A stretch of DNA of 64,000 nt from CAVPJW01 sp963705525 (GCA_963705525.1 CAVPJW010000006.1:248001-312000), one strand, 5' to 3'. Numbered from the stretch's first letter, positions 27,719 to 35,472 are shown. The notes: a model not told the origin generated them from the letters alone. A program made the numbers and translations.

Positions 27719-30531
27719 CCGTGCGCCTCGAGGCTCTGAAGGCCCAGGCGTTGGCGCTTCAGGTAGAGCCCCTTGCGGGAGAGGCCCAGCATCTGGGCGG
27801 CTGGCTCCACGCGGCCGCCGGTTCTCGTCAAGGCGTACGTCAGCATGGAACGCTCGACGTGGCCCACCGCCGCGGCGAGCGGCTGGTCCAGGCGCACGAC
27901 GATCTCGGTTGACGCGAGCGGGCGGTCTGTGGCCGGGACTGTCCGGCGGCTGGCGGCGATGTATGACGACAGATGCTCCGGCATGATCACGGCGCCATTC
28001 TCGGCCAGCGCGACGATCCGGCGGAGCTCGTTGGCCAGCTGGCGGACGTTGCCCGGCCAGTTGTACAGGAGCAGGTATTCCATCGTCTCTTCGGCGATCT
28101 GGAGCTGTTCGCGCTTGAACTCATCGGAGTAGCGCTTCAGGAAGTGCTGGATGAGCACGGGGATCTCTTCGCGCCGCTCGCGGAGCGGCGGCAGGTCGAA
28201 GCGGATCACGTTCAATCGGTAGTAGAGATCTTCGCGGAAGCGTCCGTCGGTGATCAGTTGTTCGAGCTGGAGGTTGGTGGCGGCAATGACGCGCACATCA
28301 ACCTTGAGGGGTTGTGCCTCGCCGAGCGGGTGGACCTCGGACGACTCGAGAAATCGAAGGAACTTGGGCTGGATATCGAGGCCGAGCTCGCCGATTTCGT
28401 CGAGGAACAGCGTGCCGCCGGCCGCCGCGCGGATGACGCCGGGGAAGTGTTCGTGCGCGCCGGTGAAGGCGCCGCGTTTATAGCCGAAGAGCTGACTGTC
28501 GATCATTTCGCGCGGCACGGCGGTGCAATTGAACGGGACGAAAGGTTTTCCGGCTCGTGAGGAGCCCTGATGGATGGCGCGGGCGAGGACTTCCTTGCCT
28601 GTGCCGGTGGCGCCGGTGATGAGCGTCGTGATGTTGCTGGAGGCAACCCTTTCCGCAGTTTTTAGCATGCCTACTAAGGTCTCCGATGCAACCACCCCCT
28701 CAATTGCGTCAGGAAGCTCGTTCTGGGGCCACAGTGCTGCGCGTTCACGTCGCTCAGTGCGGGCCTTGTCCAGCTCGATAGCAAAGCTAAACACCTTCGC
28801 AACAGTGTGGAGCATCATCCTTGAGGAGAGGTCAGAACGAGCAATGACCAGAAGTTCGCACTTACCATGTTCGATTTCACCGAGTTGAAAGATTACCGGA
28901 TTGACCGGTGAAATCGAGCCATCGTGAGTACCGGTGACAGATAACAATATTTTGGGGTCTTGGCCATTGCGCTGTAGCCGCAGTTCGGCTAACGAGAAGC
29001 AACGGGCCTCTTGAAGCAATGCCAAGACATATTTGCCGACCAGCTCCGGGTGTCGCACGTGGTTAAATATTGCCAACAACAAGAGGGCCGTTTCGATCGT
29101 TCGTGTCTCGTCTGAAGAGAAGGCGGGGGAGTGTTGAGAATCTGGCGGCGTCTCGGGGAGAATTAGTTCAGCCCTATCTGAAGTTTCCTGACTGATCTCT
29201 CCAAAGCATGCTTGGTAGGAGGCTAGGATCTCGATTCTTTCTGGATAGTTTGGAACTGTCTTGGCTGACTCAAAACATCGTTTGAAAAACCCCAGAGCTA
29301 GGTCTGTGCGTCCTCCTCGAAAGAATAGCAAGCCAGCCAGGCGATCCACATCGGCCCAGGTATCAACAGAAGCACCTTCTAGGCGAGCAAATGTACTAAC
29401 CAAAGTATCGATAGCGTCACCGTGCCTCCCGTCAAGCAATGCCACCTCGGCATCAGAAAGCCGCAAGACCAACTCAAGCTGCTTGTCGTGAGCTTGGACA
29501 GCCGCCTCCTGCGAGCGCTCCAAAAGCACGCGAGACTCCTGAAGCCGCCTCTCTTGGATCAATAGCTTCAGACTAGTCACCCGACTCCATCTAACTTCGT
29601 AGGGTTCGTCTTTGAAGTTGGTTGACAGTTCGTCAACCTGACGAAGTAGTTCACGCGCATCATCGAGCTGTCCTTGAAGGACGCGGAGCCTTACCAACCC
29701 ATCCAGTATGGCCACCTCACTGCGGCCCCCCTTCGTGCAACCGGCGAGGGCTTCATCGAGAAATGTCTGCGCCCGGTCGAGGTCGCCTAGTCGGATGTAC
29801 AAGTGTCCAAGGTTCGTTAGAGCTGAAATTCGGTTGGCTGCAAAACCTGATGCTTCCGCTATCTTCAGCGCCTGATCGGCCAGAGTAAGAGCCTGTGGTA
29901 TCTCTGAGCGAAGATAAGCCAAGCACATGGCGTCGATGGCTGCCGTTCCATCTAACCAGGCGTTCGGTTCCCGTTGAAGGATCGACTGGCTGATATGTAA
30001 GTGCCTGCTGCCCGTATCTAGCAAGCCTCGCTGCGTTTCCAATTGACCAACAAACAAATGCAGCGCCGCAGTGACATGAGGATCGCCGAGTTGAGCGACA
30101 TTTCGCCTCAGTTCCTTAATGAAGCCGACTGTCGACTCAGATGCGAATTGCTCGCCTATGGTCATCATTAGGCGGAGCTGCGCCCAACAAGTCTGCTCGC
30201 GATCCCCAGCTTCGCTTGCTACCCTCGCTGCTCGTTGATAGTCCGGCGCGGCCTGAACAGCCGACCCTGTGAGGCGAGCACAGTCTCCCAGCACGATATG
30301 ACATCGCGCCTTGGCCGCCTTGTCAGCCGGTTTCTCTCTTAGGATCTTTCGAGCGATTTCTTCAGCTTGTCGCAGATCTCCCGTTCGTTGGAGAAGTTCG
30401 GCCTCGATCACCTTCAGCAAAGAGTTCTGACCAAGCGTTCTCGAGTTCCCTTGGCGCAGGCGGCGAAGAGCCTCCCCGTATAAGCCGGAGCGCATCAAGT
30501 TTTTTATTTCACCGAGGGAACCAGTCTCCAT
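27715..30531 (-). CDS. Sigma-54-dependent activator with N-terminal TPR sensor
   Basis: A 938-aa bacterial enhancer-binding protein. Residues about 1-400 are tetratricopeptide-like helical repeats; about 450-600 is a linker or degenerate GAF-like region. The AAA+ domain (about 615-850) has Walker A GATGTGKE, the sigma-54-contacting GAFTGA loop, Walker B GTLFLDEIGEL and the sensor region LYYRLNVIRFDLPPLRER. A Fis-type helix-turn-helix ends the protein (VEPAAQMLGLSRKGLYLKR). There is no receiver domain, so activity should be set by protein or peptide binding to the TPRs rather than by phosphorylation. AGGAGG lies seven bases before the ATG. Base composition changes sharply near 28.68 kb, between the sensor half (lower GC) and the AAA+ half (high GC). 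It overlaps the next small gene by ATGA. Confidence 0.9.
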   Translation of the reverse strand: METGSLGEIKNLMRSGLYGEALRRLRQGNSRTLGQNSLLKVIEAELLQRTGDLRQAEEIARKILREKPADKAAKARCHIVLGDCARLTGSAVQAAPDYQRAARVASEAGDREQTCWAQLRLMMTIGEQFASESTVGFIKELRRNVAQLGDPHVTAALHLFVGQLETQRGLLDTGSRHLHISQSILQREPNAWLDGTAAIDAMCLAYLRSEIPQALTLADQALKIAEASGFAANRISALTNLGHLYIRLGDLDRAQTFLDEALAGCTKGGRSEVAILDGLVRLRVLQGQLDDARELLRQVDELSTNFKDEPYEVRWSRVTSLKLLIQERRLQESRVLLERSQEAAVQAHDKQLELVLRLSDAEVALLDGRHGDAIDTLVSTFARLEGASVDTWADVDRLAGLLFFRGGRTDLALGFFKRCFESAKTVPNYPERIEILASYQACFGEISQETSDRAELILPETPPDSQHSPAFSSDETRTIETALLLLAIFNHVRHPELVGKYVLALLQEARCFSLAELRLQRNGQDPKILLSVTGTHDGSISPVNPVIFQLGEIEHGKCELLVIARSDLSSRMMLHTVAKVFSFAIELDKARTERRERAALWPQNELPDAIEGVVASETLVGMLKTAERVASSNITTLITGATGTGKEVLARAIHQGSSRAGKPFVPFNCTAVPREMIDSQLFGYKRGAFTGAHEHFPGVIRAAAGGTLFLDEIGELGLDIQPKFLRFLESSEVHPLGEAQPLKVDVRVIAATNLQLEQLITDGRFREDLYYRLNVIRFDLPPLRERREEIPVLIQHFLKRYSDEFKREQLQIAEETMEYLLLYNWPGNVRQLANELRRIVALAENGAVIMPEHLSSYIAASRRTVPATDRPLASTEIVVRLDQPLAAAVGHVERSMLTYALTRTGGRVEPAAQMLGLSRKGLYLKRQRLGLQSLEAHG

Positions 30532-30579
30532 CCCTCTGCCTCCTGGATTAGGAACAGGGTCAAGGGGTTCTTAGGACAC

Positions 30580-30599
30580 CCGGGGATCCCCGGCCGGGG
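30580..30599. repeat. Two overlapping perfect palindromes in intergenic leader
   Basis: CCGGGGATCCCCGG (30580-30593) and CCCCGGCCGGGG (30588-30599) share six bases, so in RNA only one of the two short hairpins can form at a time. They lie between the HD-GYP stop and the Shine-Dalgarno site of the sigma-54 activator. They might tune translation or transcript stability, or simply be GC-rich dyads. No U-run follows, so this is not a canonical terminator. Confidence 0.45.
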
Positions 30600-30600
30600 A

Positions 30601-33018
30601 CTAATGAATCGAAGGCGACGTCTGAACGACTGGAGATGAAATCTCGATGATTCCCGATCCGAGTCGTGTCTTGGCAGCTTGCACTAATTCTCGAAGGGAA
30701 TTGCCGTCTAACGGAGAGCAAGCGATCCCGATCGCCACTGAGATCCAGATACTCGTTCCATCTAGTTCAATGGGAGATTCCCGAATACTCTCACAAAGAC
30801 GAGTACCGATGCGGCCCGCAGTTTGCAGATCTGTGTTGGGCAGCAGTATCACGAACTCATCATTCTCGTAGCGAAACAGGATATCGGCCGCTCTTAGGTT
30901 CCTCTTCGTTACCTTGACCACATGAGAAAGAACACGGTCGCAATTCAGAGTTCCGTGTTTTTCATTGAGCAAGCCAAAACTATCGATATCAACGAACACT
31001 AAAGTTAGGCCTTTGGTGGGACCGCTCTCGGCGCTGTCACTCCATGTCGTAAACCGCTTCAGATACTCGACATTAGGCAAGCCAGTCAGAGGATCTCGCA
31101 GCACGTTCTGGCGCGTTCGCTCAAATTCCGTACCTCTTCGTATTACGCTCGATACTCTTTGAGCTACGATCTCTGCAAGTCGCCTGTGGTCATCACTGAA
31201 GGCGTCTGGCTTTTCCGCGTACAGAGCGAGAACCCCGACGAGCGACTCTCCAGTTAACATCGGCGTGCTCAGACAACTTCTCAGTGCGCCTCTCGGCGAT
31301 CTAGCGATGGCACCAAGATCCAACTCGGGGTTGGAGTTCACAATAGTTTGCCGGTTAGCAGCGACCCACCCAGACAACCTCTCTGCAACAGTGATTCTCA
31401 AACCCCTAACGGCCGACTCAGATTCACCAGAAGCGTGGGCGGCAAAAATATCATCGCGATCGCTGTCGTAGAGATAGAAGACGCAGAGCGAAGCCGGCGT
31501 CATTTTCTTCAAGTGCTTGGCGATTACATCCCCCACGTCAGAAAGACCTGTATCTCCGGCGACGGCATCGGCGAAGTCGTAAAGTGATAGCAACTCTTCT
31601 GCGGCATTTGCATTCTGTTCGACAGGCTCCACAGGTTCAGCTTCATTGGCGGGCTGTGATGATCTAGTGATCTCCGCCAACGCTCTACGTTGAGACTTGA
31701 TCTCCGGCTCTCGCGGTGTTATCTGTTCATGAACCGCCAGAAACGTATCAACAACCAGCGGATCATACATCGTGCCGCGACGATTCTTCAGGATTTCGAT
31801 GGCTTCCGAATCGGGAAGTCGAGGGCGATAAGGTCGATCTGAAGTCAGCGCATCGAAGCAGTCGACAACGGACAGAATTCTCGCGCCAATAGGTATTTCT
31901 GTCCCAGAGATACCTGTCGGGTAACCCTTGCCGTTCCAAAACTCATGATGGTGTCGAACAATCGGTACAACTGGATAAGGAAATTCAATAGCGGAAAGAA
32001 TATCGGCGCCGACTTCGGCATGAAGCTTCATCTTCTCAAATTCTGCAGCGGTAAGCTTGCCGGGTTTGTTAAGAATATATTCTGGTACGGCAAGTTTTCC
32101 CATGTCATGGAGCAAGGAAGCTGCCTCAATCGCCCGTATTTGAACCTCATCTGATATGCCCAGGGCGCGCGCCAAGCCGACAGCGTACTGCTGCACGCGC
32201 CGGATGTGACCATGGGTTATTTGATCCTTGGCGTCGATTGCCATTGCCAAGGTTTCAATTGTCGACAAGTGGAGCTTATTGAGTTGCAGAAGGTGCTGGT
32301 TCGCATCTTCCACTCTACCCATGGCTGTCTTGAAAGTTAGGTACGTGATGAGCAAGAACGGCACTATTAGGCCGATGGCACTGAACGTCACGTCCCTGGT
32401 GTACTGAACCAGTAGGACCGCAACCGAGGCGCCACCGAAATAATTCAAGGAAAGCCAAGCAAAGTTATCAATCCAAATCTGAACCGGAGGTGCTTTAGTT
32501 TCTAGGGAAACCGCAAAGACAATTAGCCAACTGTTCAATAAGAAGTACAAGAGCGTGAAGAGAGTGAGGGGGAGCAGAAACTCAATGAGAGCGGGCTTAG
32601 AGGAAACAAAGAGTGAGCGATCCACCAGGACGTAAAAGAGATGCGAGGCCGTCCAGATTGACACAGCGGCGGCCGCCATGTTGAAGAAGACGCGGTAGAT
32701 CTCTCGAGAACGCCGAAGCAACCAGAGCGAGATGATGAGGCCCTCGAAAGCCACGGTAATTGTGGCCGCCGCTGGGCCGAAGACCAGGACGCTGATGATG
32801 ACGAAGGTCTCGGAGACTGATATCGACGAGTGAACCCGAGGAACTTTGACAGTGAAGGAGCCGCTGAGGAGCGTTAAAGCCGCTAGCGTAAGCCACTGAT
32901 AACTAACGGGTTGTGCGTAAAGTAGATACAGAGAATGAACTAGGGCCGCGGTCCCTGCCAAGACCACGCCCAAGACATAAGACCTTGCGATCGGGGACAG
33001 AATGTGTTGGGAGCTCAT
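30601..33018 (-). CDS. Membrane HD-GYP / GAF / degenerate GGDEF signalling protein
   Basis: An 805-aa c-di-GMP signalling protein. Residues about 12-230 form six to eight membrane helices (MASE-like sensor). The HD-GYP phosphodiesterase domain (about 245-440) keeps HDMGKLAVPEYIL (HD at 304-305), HHHEFWNGKGYP (GYP at 365-367) and VVDCFDALTSDRPYR. A GAF domain spans about 475-630. The C-terminal GGDEF domain (about 640-790) has the active-site loop changed to ENDEF (718-722), while the inhibitory-site motif RAAD (709-712) is kept at the correct five-residue spacing. It should therefore cleave c-di-GMP and probably bind, but not make, it. ATG 33018 is preferred (GGTGG upstream); an in-frame TTG at 33057 is possible. 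Lower GC than flanking genes. Confidence 0.88.
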   Translation of the reverse strand: MSSQHILSPIARSYVLGVVLAGTAALVHSLYLLYAQPVSYQWLTLAALTLLSGSFTVKVPRVHSSISVSETFVIISVLVFGPAAATITVAFEGLIISLWLLRRSREIYRVFFNMAAAAVSIWTASHLFYVLVDRSLFVSSKPALIEFLLPLTLFTLLYFLLNSWLIVFAVSLETKAPPVQIWIDNFAWLSLNYFGGASVAVLLVQYTRDVTFSAIGLIVPFLLITYLTFKTAMGRVEDANQHLLQLNKLHLSTIETLAMAIDAKDQITHGHIRRVQQYAVGLARALGISDEVQIRAIEAASLLHDMGKLAVPEYILNKPGKLTAAEFEKMKLHAEVGADILSAIEFPYPVVPIVRHHHEFWNGKGYPTGISGTEIPIGARILSVVDCFDALTSDRPYRPRLPDSEAIEILKNRRGTMYDPLVVDTFLAVHEQITPREPEIKSQRRALAEITRSSQPANEAEPVEPVEQNANAAEELLSLYDFADAVAGDTGLSDVGDVIAKHLKKMTPASLCVFYLYDSDRDDIFAAHASGESESAVRGLRITVAERLSGWVAANRQTIVNSNPELDLGAIARSPRGALRSCLSTPMLTGESLVGVLALYAEKPDAFSDDHRRLAEIVAQRVSSVIRRGTEFERTRQNVLRDPLTGLPNVEYLKRFTTWSDSAESGPTKGLTLVFVDIDSFGLLNEKHGTLNCDRVLSHVVKVTKRNLRAADILFRYENDEFVILLPNTDLQTAGRIGTRLCESIRESPIELDGTSIWISVAIGIACSPLDGNSLRELVQAAKTRLGSGIIEISSPVVQTSPSIH

Positions 33019-33078
33019 AGATGGGCCACCGAGTGTCCCGAACTCGTAGTGGCCCAAAAGTCCAGCCGGGATATCGGC

Positions 33079-33108
33079 TTACGAGCCCCAAACGATTAGA
33101 GTTCGCAT
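33079..33108 (-). CDS. Candidate 9-codon mini-ORF (MRTLIVWGS)
   Basis: ATG to TAA, 30 bases, lying between the subtilase stop and the HD-GYP start. It is preceded by a purine-rich AAAGGAAAGGAAGAG tract 6 bases before the ATG, a better ribosome-binding site than that of the following gene. The peptide contains IVWG, reminiscent of the ILWT unit repeated at the end of the upstream protease. It could be a leader peptide coupling translation to the HD-GYP gene, or a chance ORF. Confidence 0.3.
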   Translation of the reverse strand: MRTLIVWGS

Positions 33109-33153
33109 CTTGAACTCTTCCTTTCCTTTATGAGCCTTGCAGCTCGTACGAGG

Positions 33154-35238
33154 TTATCGGATCCCGGCCGTCCAGAGTATCGCTTGGTCGGCAGCTCCCG
33201 AGTTAGTCCAGAGGATGGCGTTCGTCCACAGAATTGCATCCGTCCAAAGGATTCCGTTGGTCCACAGAATCGCATTGGTCCACAGAATCGCATTGGTCCA
33301 GAGGATCGCGTTCGTCCACAGGATTGCATTCGTCCACAGAATCGCATCCGACTGAAGCAATGAGTTTGTCCAGAGAATCGCATTTGTCCACAGAATCGCA
33401 TCCGCGCGTGCCGTGCCGCTTGTCCACAGAATGGCGTTCGTCCACAGAATAGCTTCAGGCTTTATGGCGAAATTGGTCCACAGGATTGCGCCTGACCGAA
33501 CAACATTCGTCCAGAATGTCGGCGAGCCATTCGAAGTATCGCGACGCAGGATCGCATTGGTCCAGAGAATAGCCTCAGCCAACGATTCCTTGGTCGTGTA
33601 GCCCGCGGTGGAGCGTGGGCTGGCGGATTCTCGGATGGAGAATGCTGCTCCGTAACTAGTCACCGCCTCCGAAGCGATCGTCGTCGTCGGAAGATCGACA
33701 CTCGGTCTCCCCGCTGCCACCATCGCCGCGGCCGCCAGGTTCAGGCTCCCGGCTCCCCCGCCCACCAACCCCGCTTCTGGCACGAACGAGCACGTGAGCT
33801 GCAGTGCCACTTTCACCTCAGCCGGCGTCAGTCGCGGATTCACGTCGAGCAGCACCGCCGCCGCGCCGCTCACCACGGCCGTCGCCATACTCGTGCCGCT
33901 CAGACTCATATACGCCCGCGCACCGTTTCCGCTGACGTGAAGATCCGGATAACTCTCAGAGAGATACGAACCCACAGCCTCGGTCGAGACGATCTTGTTG
34001 CCCGGTGCGACGAGATCTGGCTTCAGGATCGAGTCGAACGCCGTGGGACCACGAGAGCTGTAAGTTGTTACTTCGTCATCCGACCGCTGCGGCGTGCCCT
34101 TGGTGTTGAGCGCACCCACGGTAATCGCATGCGGCGCGTTCCCAGGCGAGCCGATGCCACCGATGATCAGGTTGCCCTCGGAATCCTTGCCCATGTTGCC
34201 GGCCGAGACGACACACACGATGCCGGACGAGACGGCCCGCTCCACGGCTTCAACGAGAGGATCGTCACGCCACGACTGTGTCACCGGCCCGCCGAGCGAC
34301 ATGTTCAGCACGCGGATGTTGTAGCGGCGCCGATTCGCGATCGACCAGTCGATGGCCTCGATGACATCACTGGCCATGCCCGATCCGTCCGCGCCGAGCG
34401 CCCGCAGGTTGATCAGACGCGCGCCAGGCGCCACACCGCTGTAGGACGCGTCCGGACCCCTAAGCCCCTCGCCCGCGATGATGCCGGCGACGTGCGTGCC
34501 GTGACCGTATTCGTCGAGCCCAGGTCCGCGGCCCTTCACGAAGTCCACGCTCATCAGCACGCGGTTGCGCAGAGCGCTGTGCTGAGAAATTCCAGAATCA
34601 ATCACCGCGACCGTAGTGCCTCGGCCGTCCGCGCCCGCTTGCCCCGACACGCCGGCCCATACCTGGTCGGCGCCGATAGCCTCGTCGGTCACGGCCATGT
34701 TGGAGGACACGCGCACGTCAGACGAGACGTGATCCACGCTAGGATCCTGGCTGAGCGAATCAAGCGAGGCGCCATTCAGCTCGAGCACCGCGCCGCTCTG
34801 CATCAGCTTCTTCACGCGCGCGCCATGCCGGGCCGCCAGCGCCTCGACCGTTGCCCGATCGCCGTGGACGATGACGTCCGACGTCATGGCCGAGCCAACC
34901 TTGGCCGCCAAATCGCCCGAGAGGCGAGCCCGACGCGGGCCCGCGGCAACCATCGTGGCGCTCGCCAGTGTCAGAACGAGGGCGACGACCAGCACGCGCA
35001 TGTCAGCCGCGACGGCGCGTGACGATGAATTCGAAGAGCTTGCCGTCGAGGTCAGACCGAGGGAATCAACCAGCACCCGCTGCGAGACGCCCAAGGTGCG
35101 GATCGTCTGAAGCCGTCCAGCCCGAATGCGGTTGTAAACCGTCCGGCGCGAGACGCCAAGCAGGCGCGCGGCCTGTTCGATCGAGACGCTGCGGCCGAGA
35201 CGTGGTTCAAATCCAAGGGTTTCGGGGTTCTGGAACAT
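33154..35238 (-). CDS. HTH / membrane helix / S8 subtilase with ILWTN-repeat C terminus
   Basis: A 694-aa protein of unusual order. Residues 18-62 are an excisionase/MerR-like helix-turn-helix (AARLLGVSRRTVYNRIRAGR). Residues 81-100 are a hydrophobic helix (RVLVVALVLTLASATMVAAG) acting as signal anchor or signal peptide. An I9-like propeptide segment follows (about 115-180), then the peptidase S8 domain (about 205-510) with Asp214 (VIDSG), His246 (GHGTHVAG), Asn348 (SAGN) and Ser450 (SGTSMAT). The tail (555-694) holds 15 ILWT units. The start at 35238 has GGAGGT 11 bases upstream; the internal Met80, at the signal-peptide start, has no ribosome-binding site, which supports the fused form. A sigma-54-type promoter lies just upstream. 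Probably a membrane or periplasmic protease with a cytoplasmic DNA-binding end. Confidence 0.85.
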   Translation of the reverse strand: MFQNPETLGFEPRLGRSVSIEQAARLLGVSRRTVYNRIRAGRLQTIRTLGVSQRVLVDSLGLTSTASSSNSSSRAVAADMRVLVVALVLTLASATMVAAGPRRARLSGDLAAKVGSAMTSDVIVHGDRATVEALAARHGARVKKLMQSGAVLELNGASLDSLSQDPSVDHVSSDVRVSSNMAVTDEAIGADQVWAGVSGQAGADGRGTTVAVIDSGISQHSALRNRVLMSVDFVKGRGPGLDEYGHGTHVAGIIAGEGLRGPDASYSGVAPGARLINLRALGADGSGMASDVIEAIDWSIANRRRYNIRVLNMSLGGPVTQSWRDDPLVEAVERAVSSGIVCVVSAGNMGKDSEGNLIIGGIGSPGNAPHAITVGALNTKGTPQRSDDEVTTYSSRGPTAFDSILKPDLVAPGNKIVSTEAVGSYLSESYPDLHVSGNGARAYMSLSGTSMATAVVSGAAAVLLDVNPRLTPAEVKVALQLTCSFVPEAGLVGGGAGSLNLAAAAMVAAGRPSVDLPTTTIASEAVTSYGAAFSIRESASPRSTAGYTTKESLAEAILWTNAILRRDTSNGSPTFWTNVVRSGAILWTNFAIKPEAILWTNAILWTSGTARADAILWTNAILWTNSLLQSDAILWTNAILWTNAILWTNAILWTNAILWTNGILWTDAILWTNAILWTNSGAADQAILWTAGIR
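33202..33345 (-). repeat. Eight tandem 18-bp repeats encoding AILWTN
   Basis: Within the subtilase tail, eight consecutive 18-base units encode AILWTN with two variants (GILWTD in the sixth). On the plus strand the unit reads like CGCATTGGTCCACAGAAT. Additional scattered units extend to about 33576. The near-identity of some units at DNA level implies recent expansion or slippage, so copy number may vary between strains. Confidence 0.9.
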
Positions 35239-35267
35239 GGTCTCTCGGGACCTCCGGCGATTCCAAA

Positions 35268-35284
35268 TGGCACGGCCCGTGCCA
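35268..35284 (-). promoter_or_regulatory. Candidate sigma-54 (-24/-12) promoter, perfect inverted repeat
   Basis: On the minus strand TGGCACG-GGCC-GTGCC matches the sigma-54 consensus TGGCACG-N4-TTGCW at 10 of 12 specified positions with correct spacing. The predicted start of transcription (about 35258) leaves a 20-base leader containing GGAGGT and leads to the subtilase ATG at 35238. The 17 bases TGGCACGG-C-CCGTGCCA are also a perfect inverted repeat, so the same site could read rightward toward the ABC transporter genes. The operon it would drive encodes a sigma-54 activator. Confidence 0.6.
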
Positions 35285-35335
35285 CGGCGCGTGCTGCGCG
35301 CTCGGTGAAGCTAACTAATTGAAGAACAATGACTT

Positions 35336-35348
35336 CACCAAGATGGTG
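35336..35348. repeat. Inverted repeat, possible activator site
   Basis: CACCA-AGA-TGGTG, a perfect 5-bp dyad about 65 bases upstream of the candidate sigma-54 promoter. Enhancer-binding proteins usually bind dyads 80-200 bases upstream, so it is a possible but weak site. Confidence 0.3.
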
Positions 35349-35455
35349 CCGGCGCCTCCCGCGGGCGCGAGTTGGGCGGGTCCAGCTAACCAGCTAGCCG
35401 GTGCCTCAGGATTCTGTGAACGTCCCAGCAGATTGCGGGAATTGCTAGGAGACTA

Positions 35456-35472
35456 TGCAAACTTTGCAAACT
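35456..35472. repeat. Direct repeat TGCAAACT x2 with 9-base period
   Basis: TGCAAACT occurs at 35456-35463 and 35465-35472, enclosing the palindrome TTTGCAAA (35463-35470). It lies in the 281-base region between the subtilase operon and the ABC transporter genes, about 50 bases before the transporter start and about 190 bases upstream of the sigma-54-like site. Either gene set could use it as a regulator site. Confidence 0.4.

Noticed and set aside
33019..33057. TTG start adding 13 residues to the HD-GYP protein
   Set aside because: ATG 33018 is followed directly by the membrane domain and has a GGTGG upstream; the extension has no family support, although it cannot be excluded.
33202..33345. 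Regular 18-base repeats that could be taken for a CRISPR array
   Set aside because: The units are contiguous without spacers and encode the AILWTN tail of the subtilase in frame.
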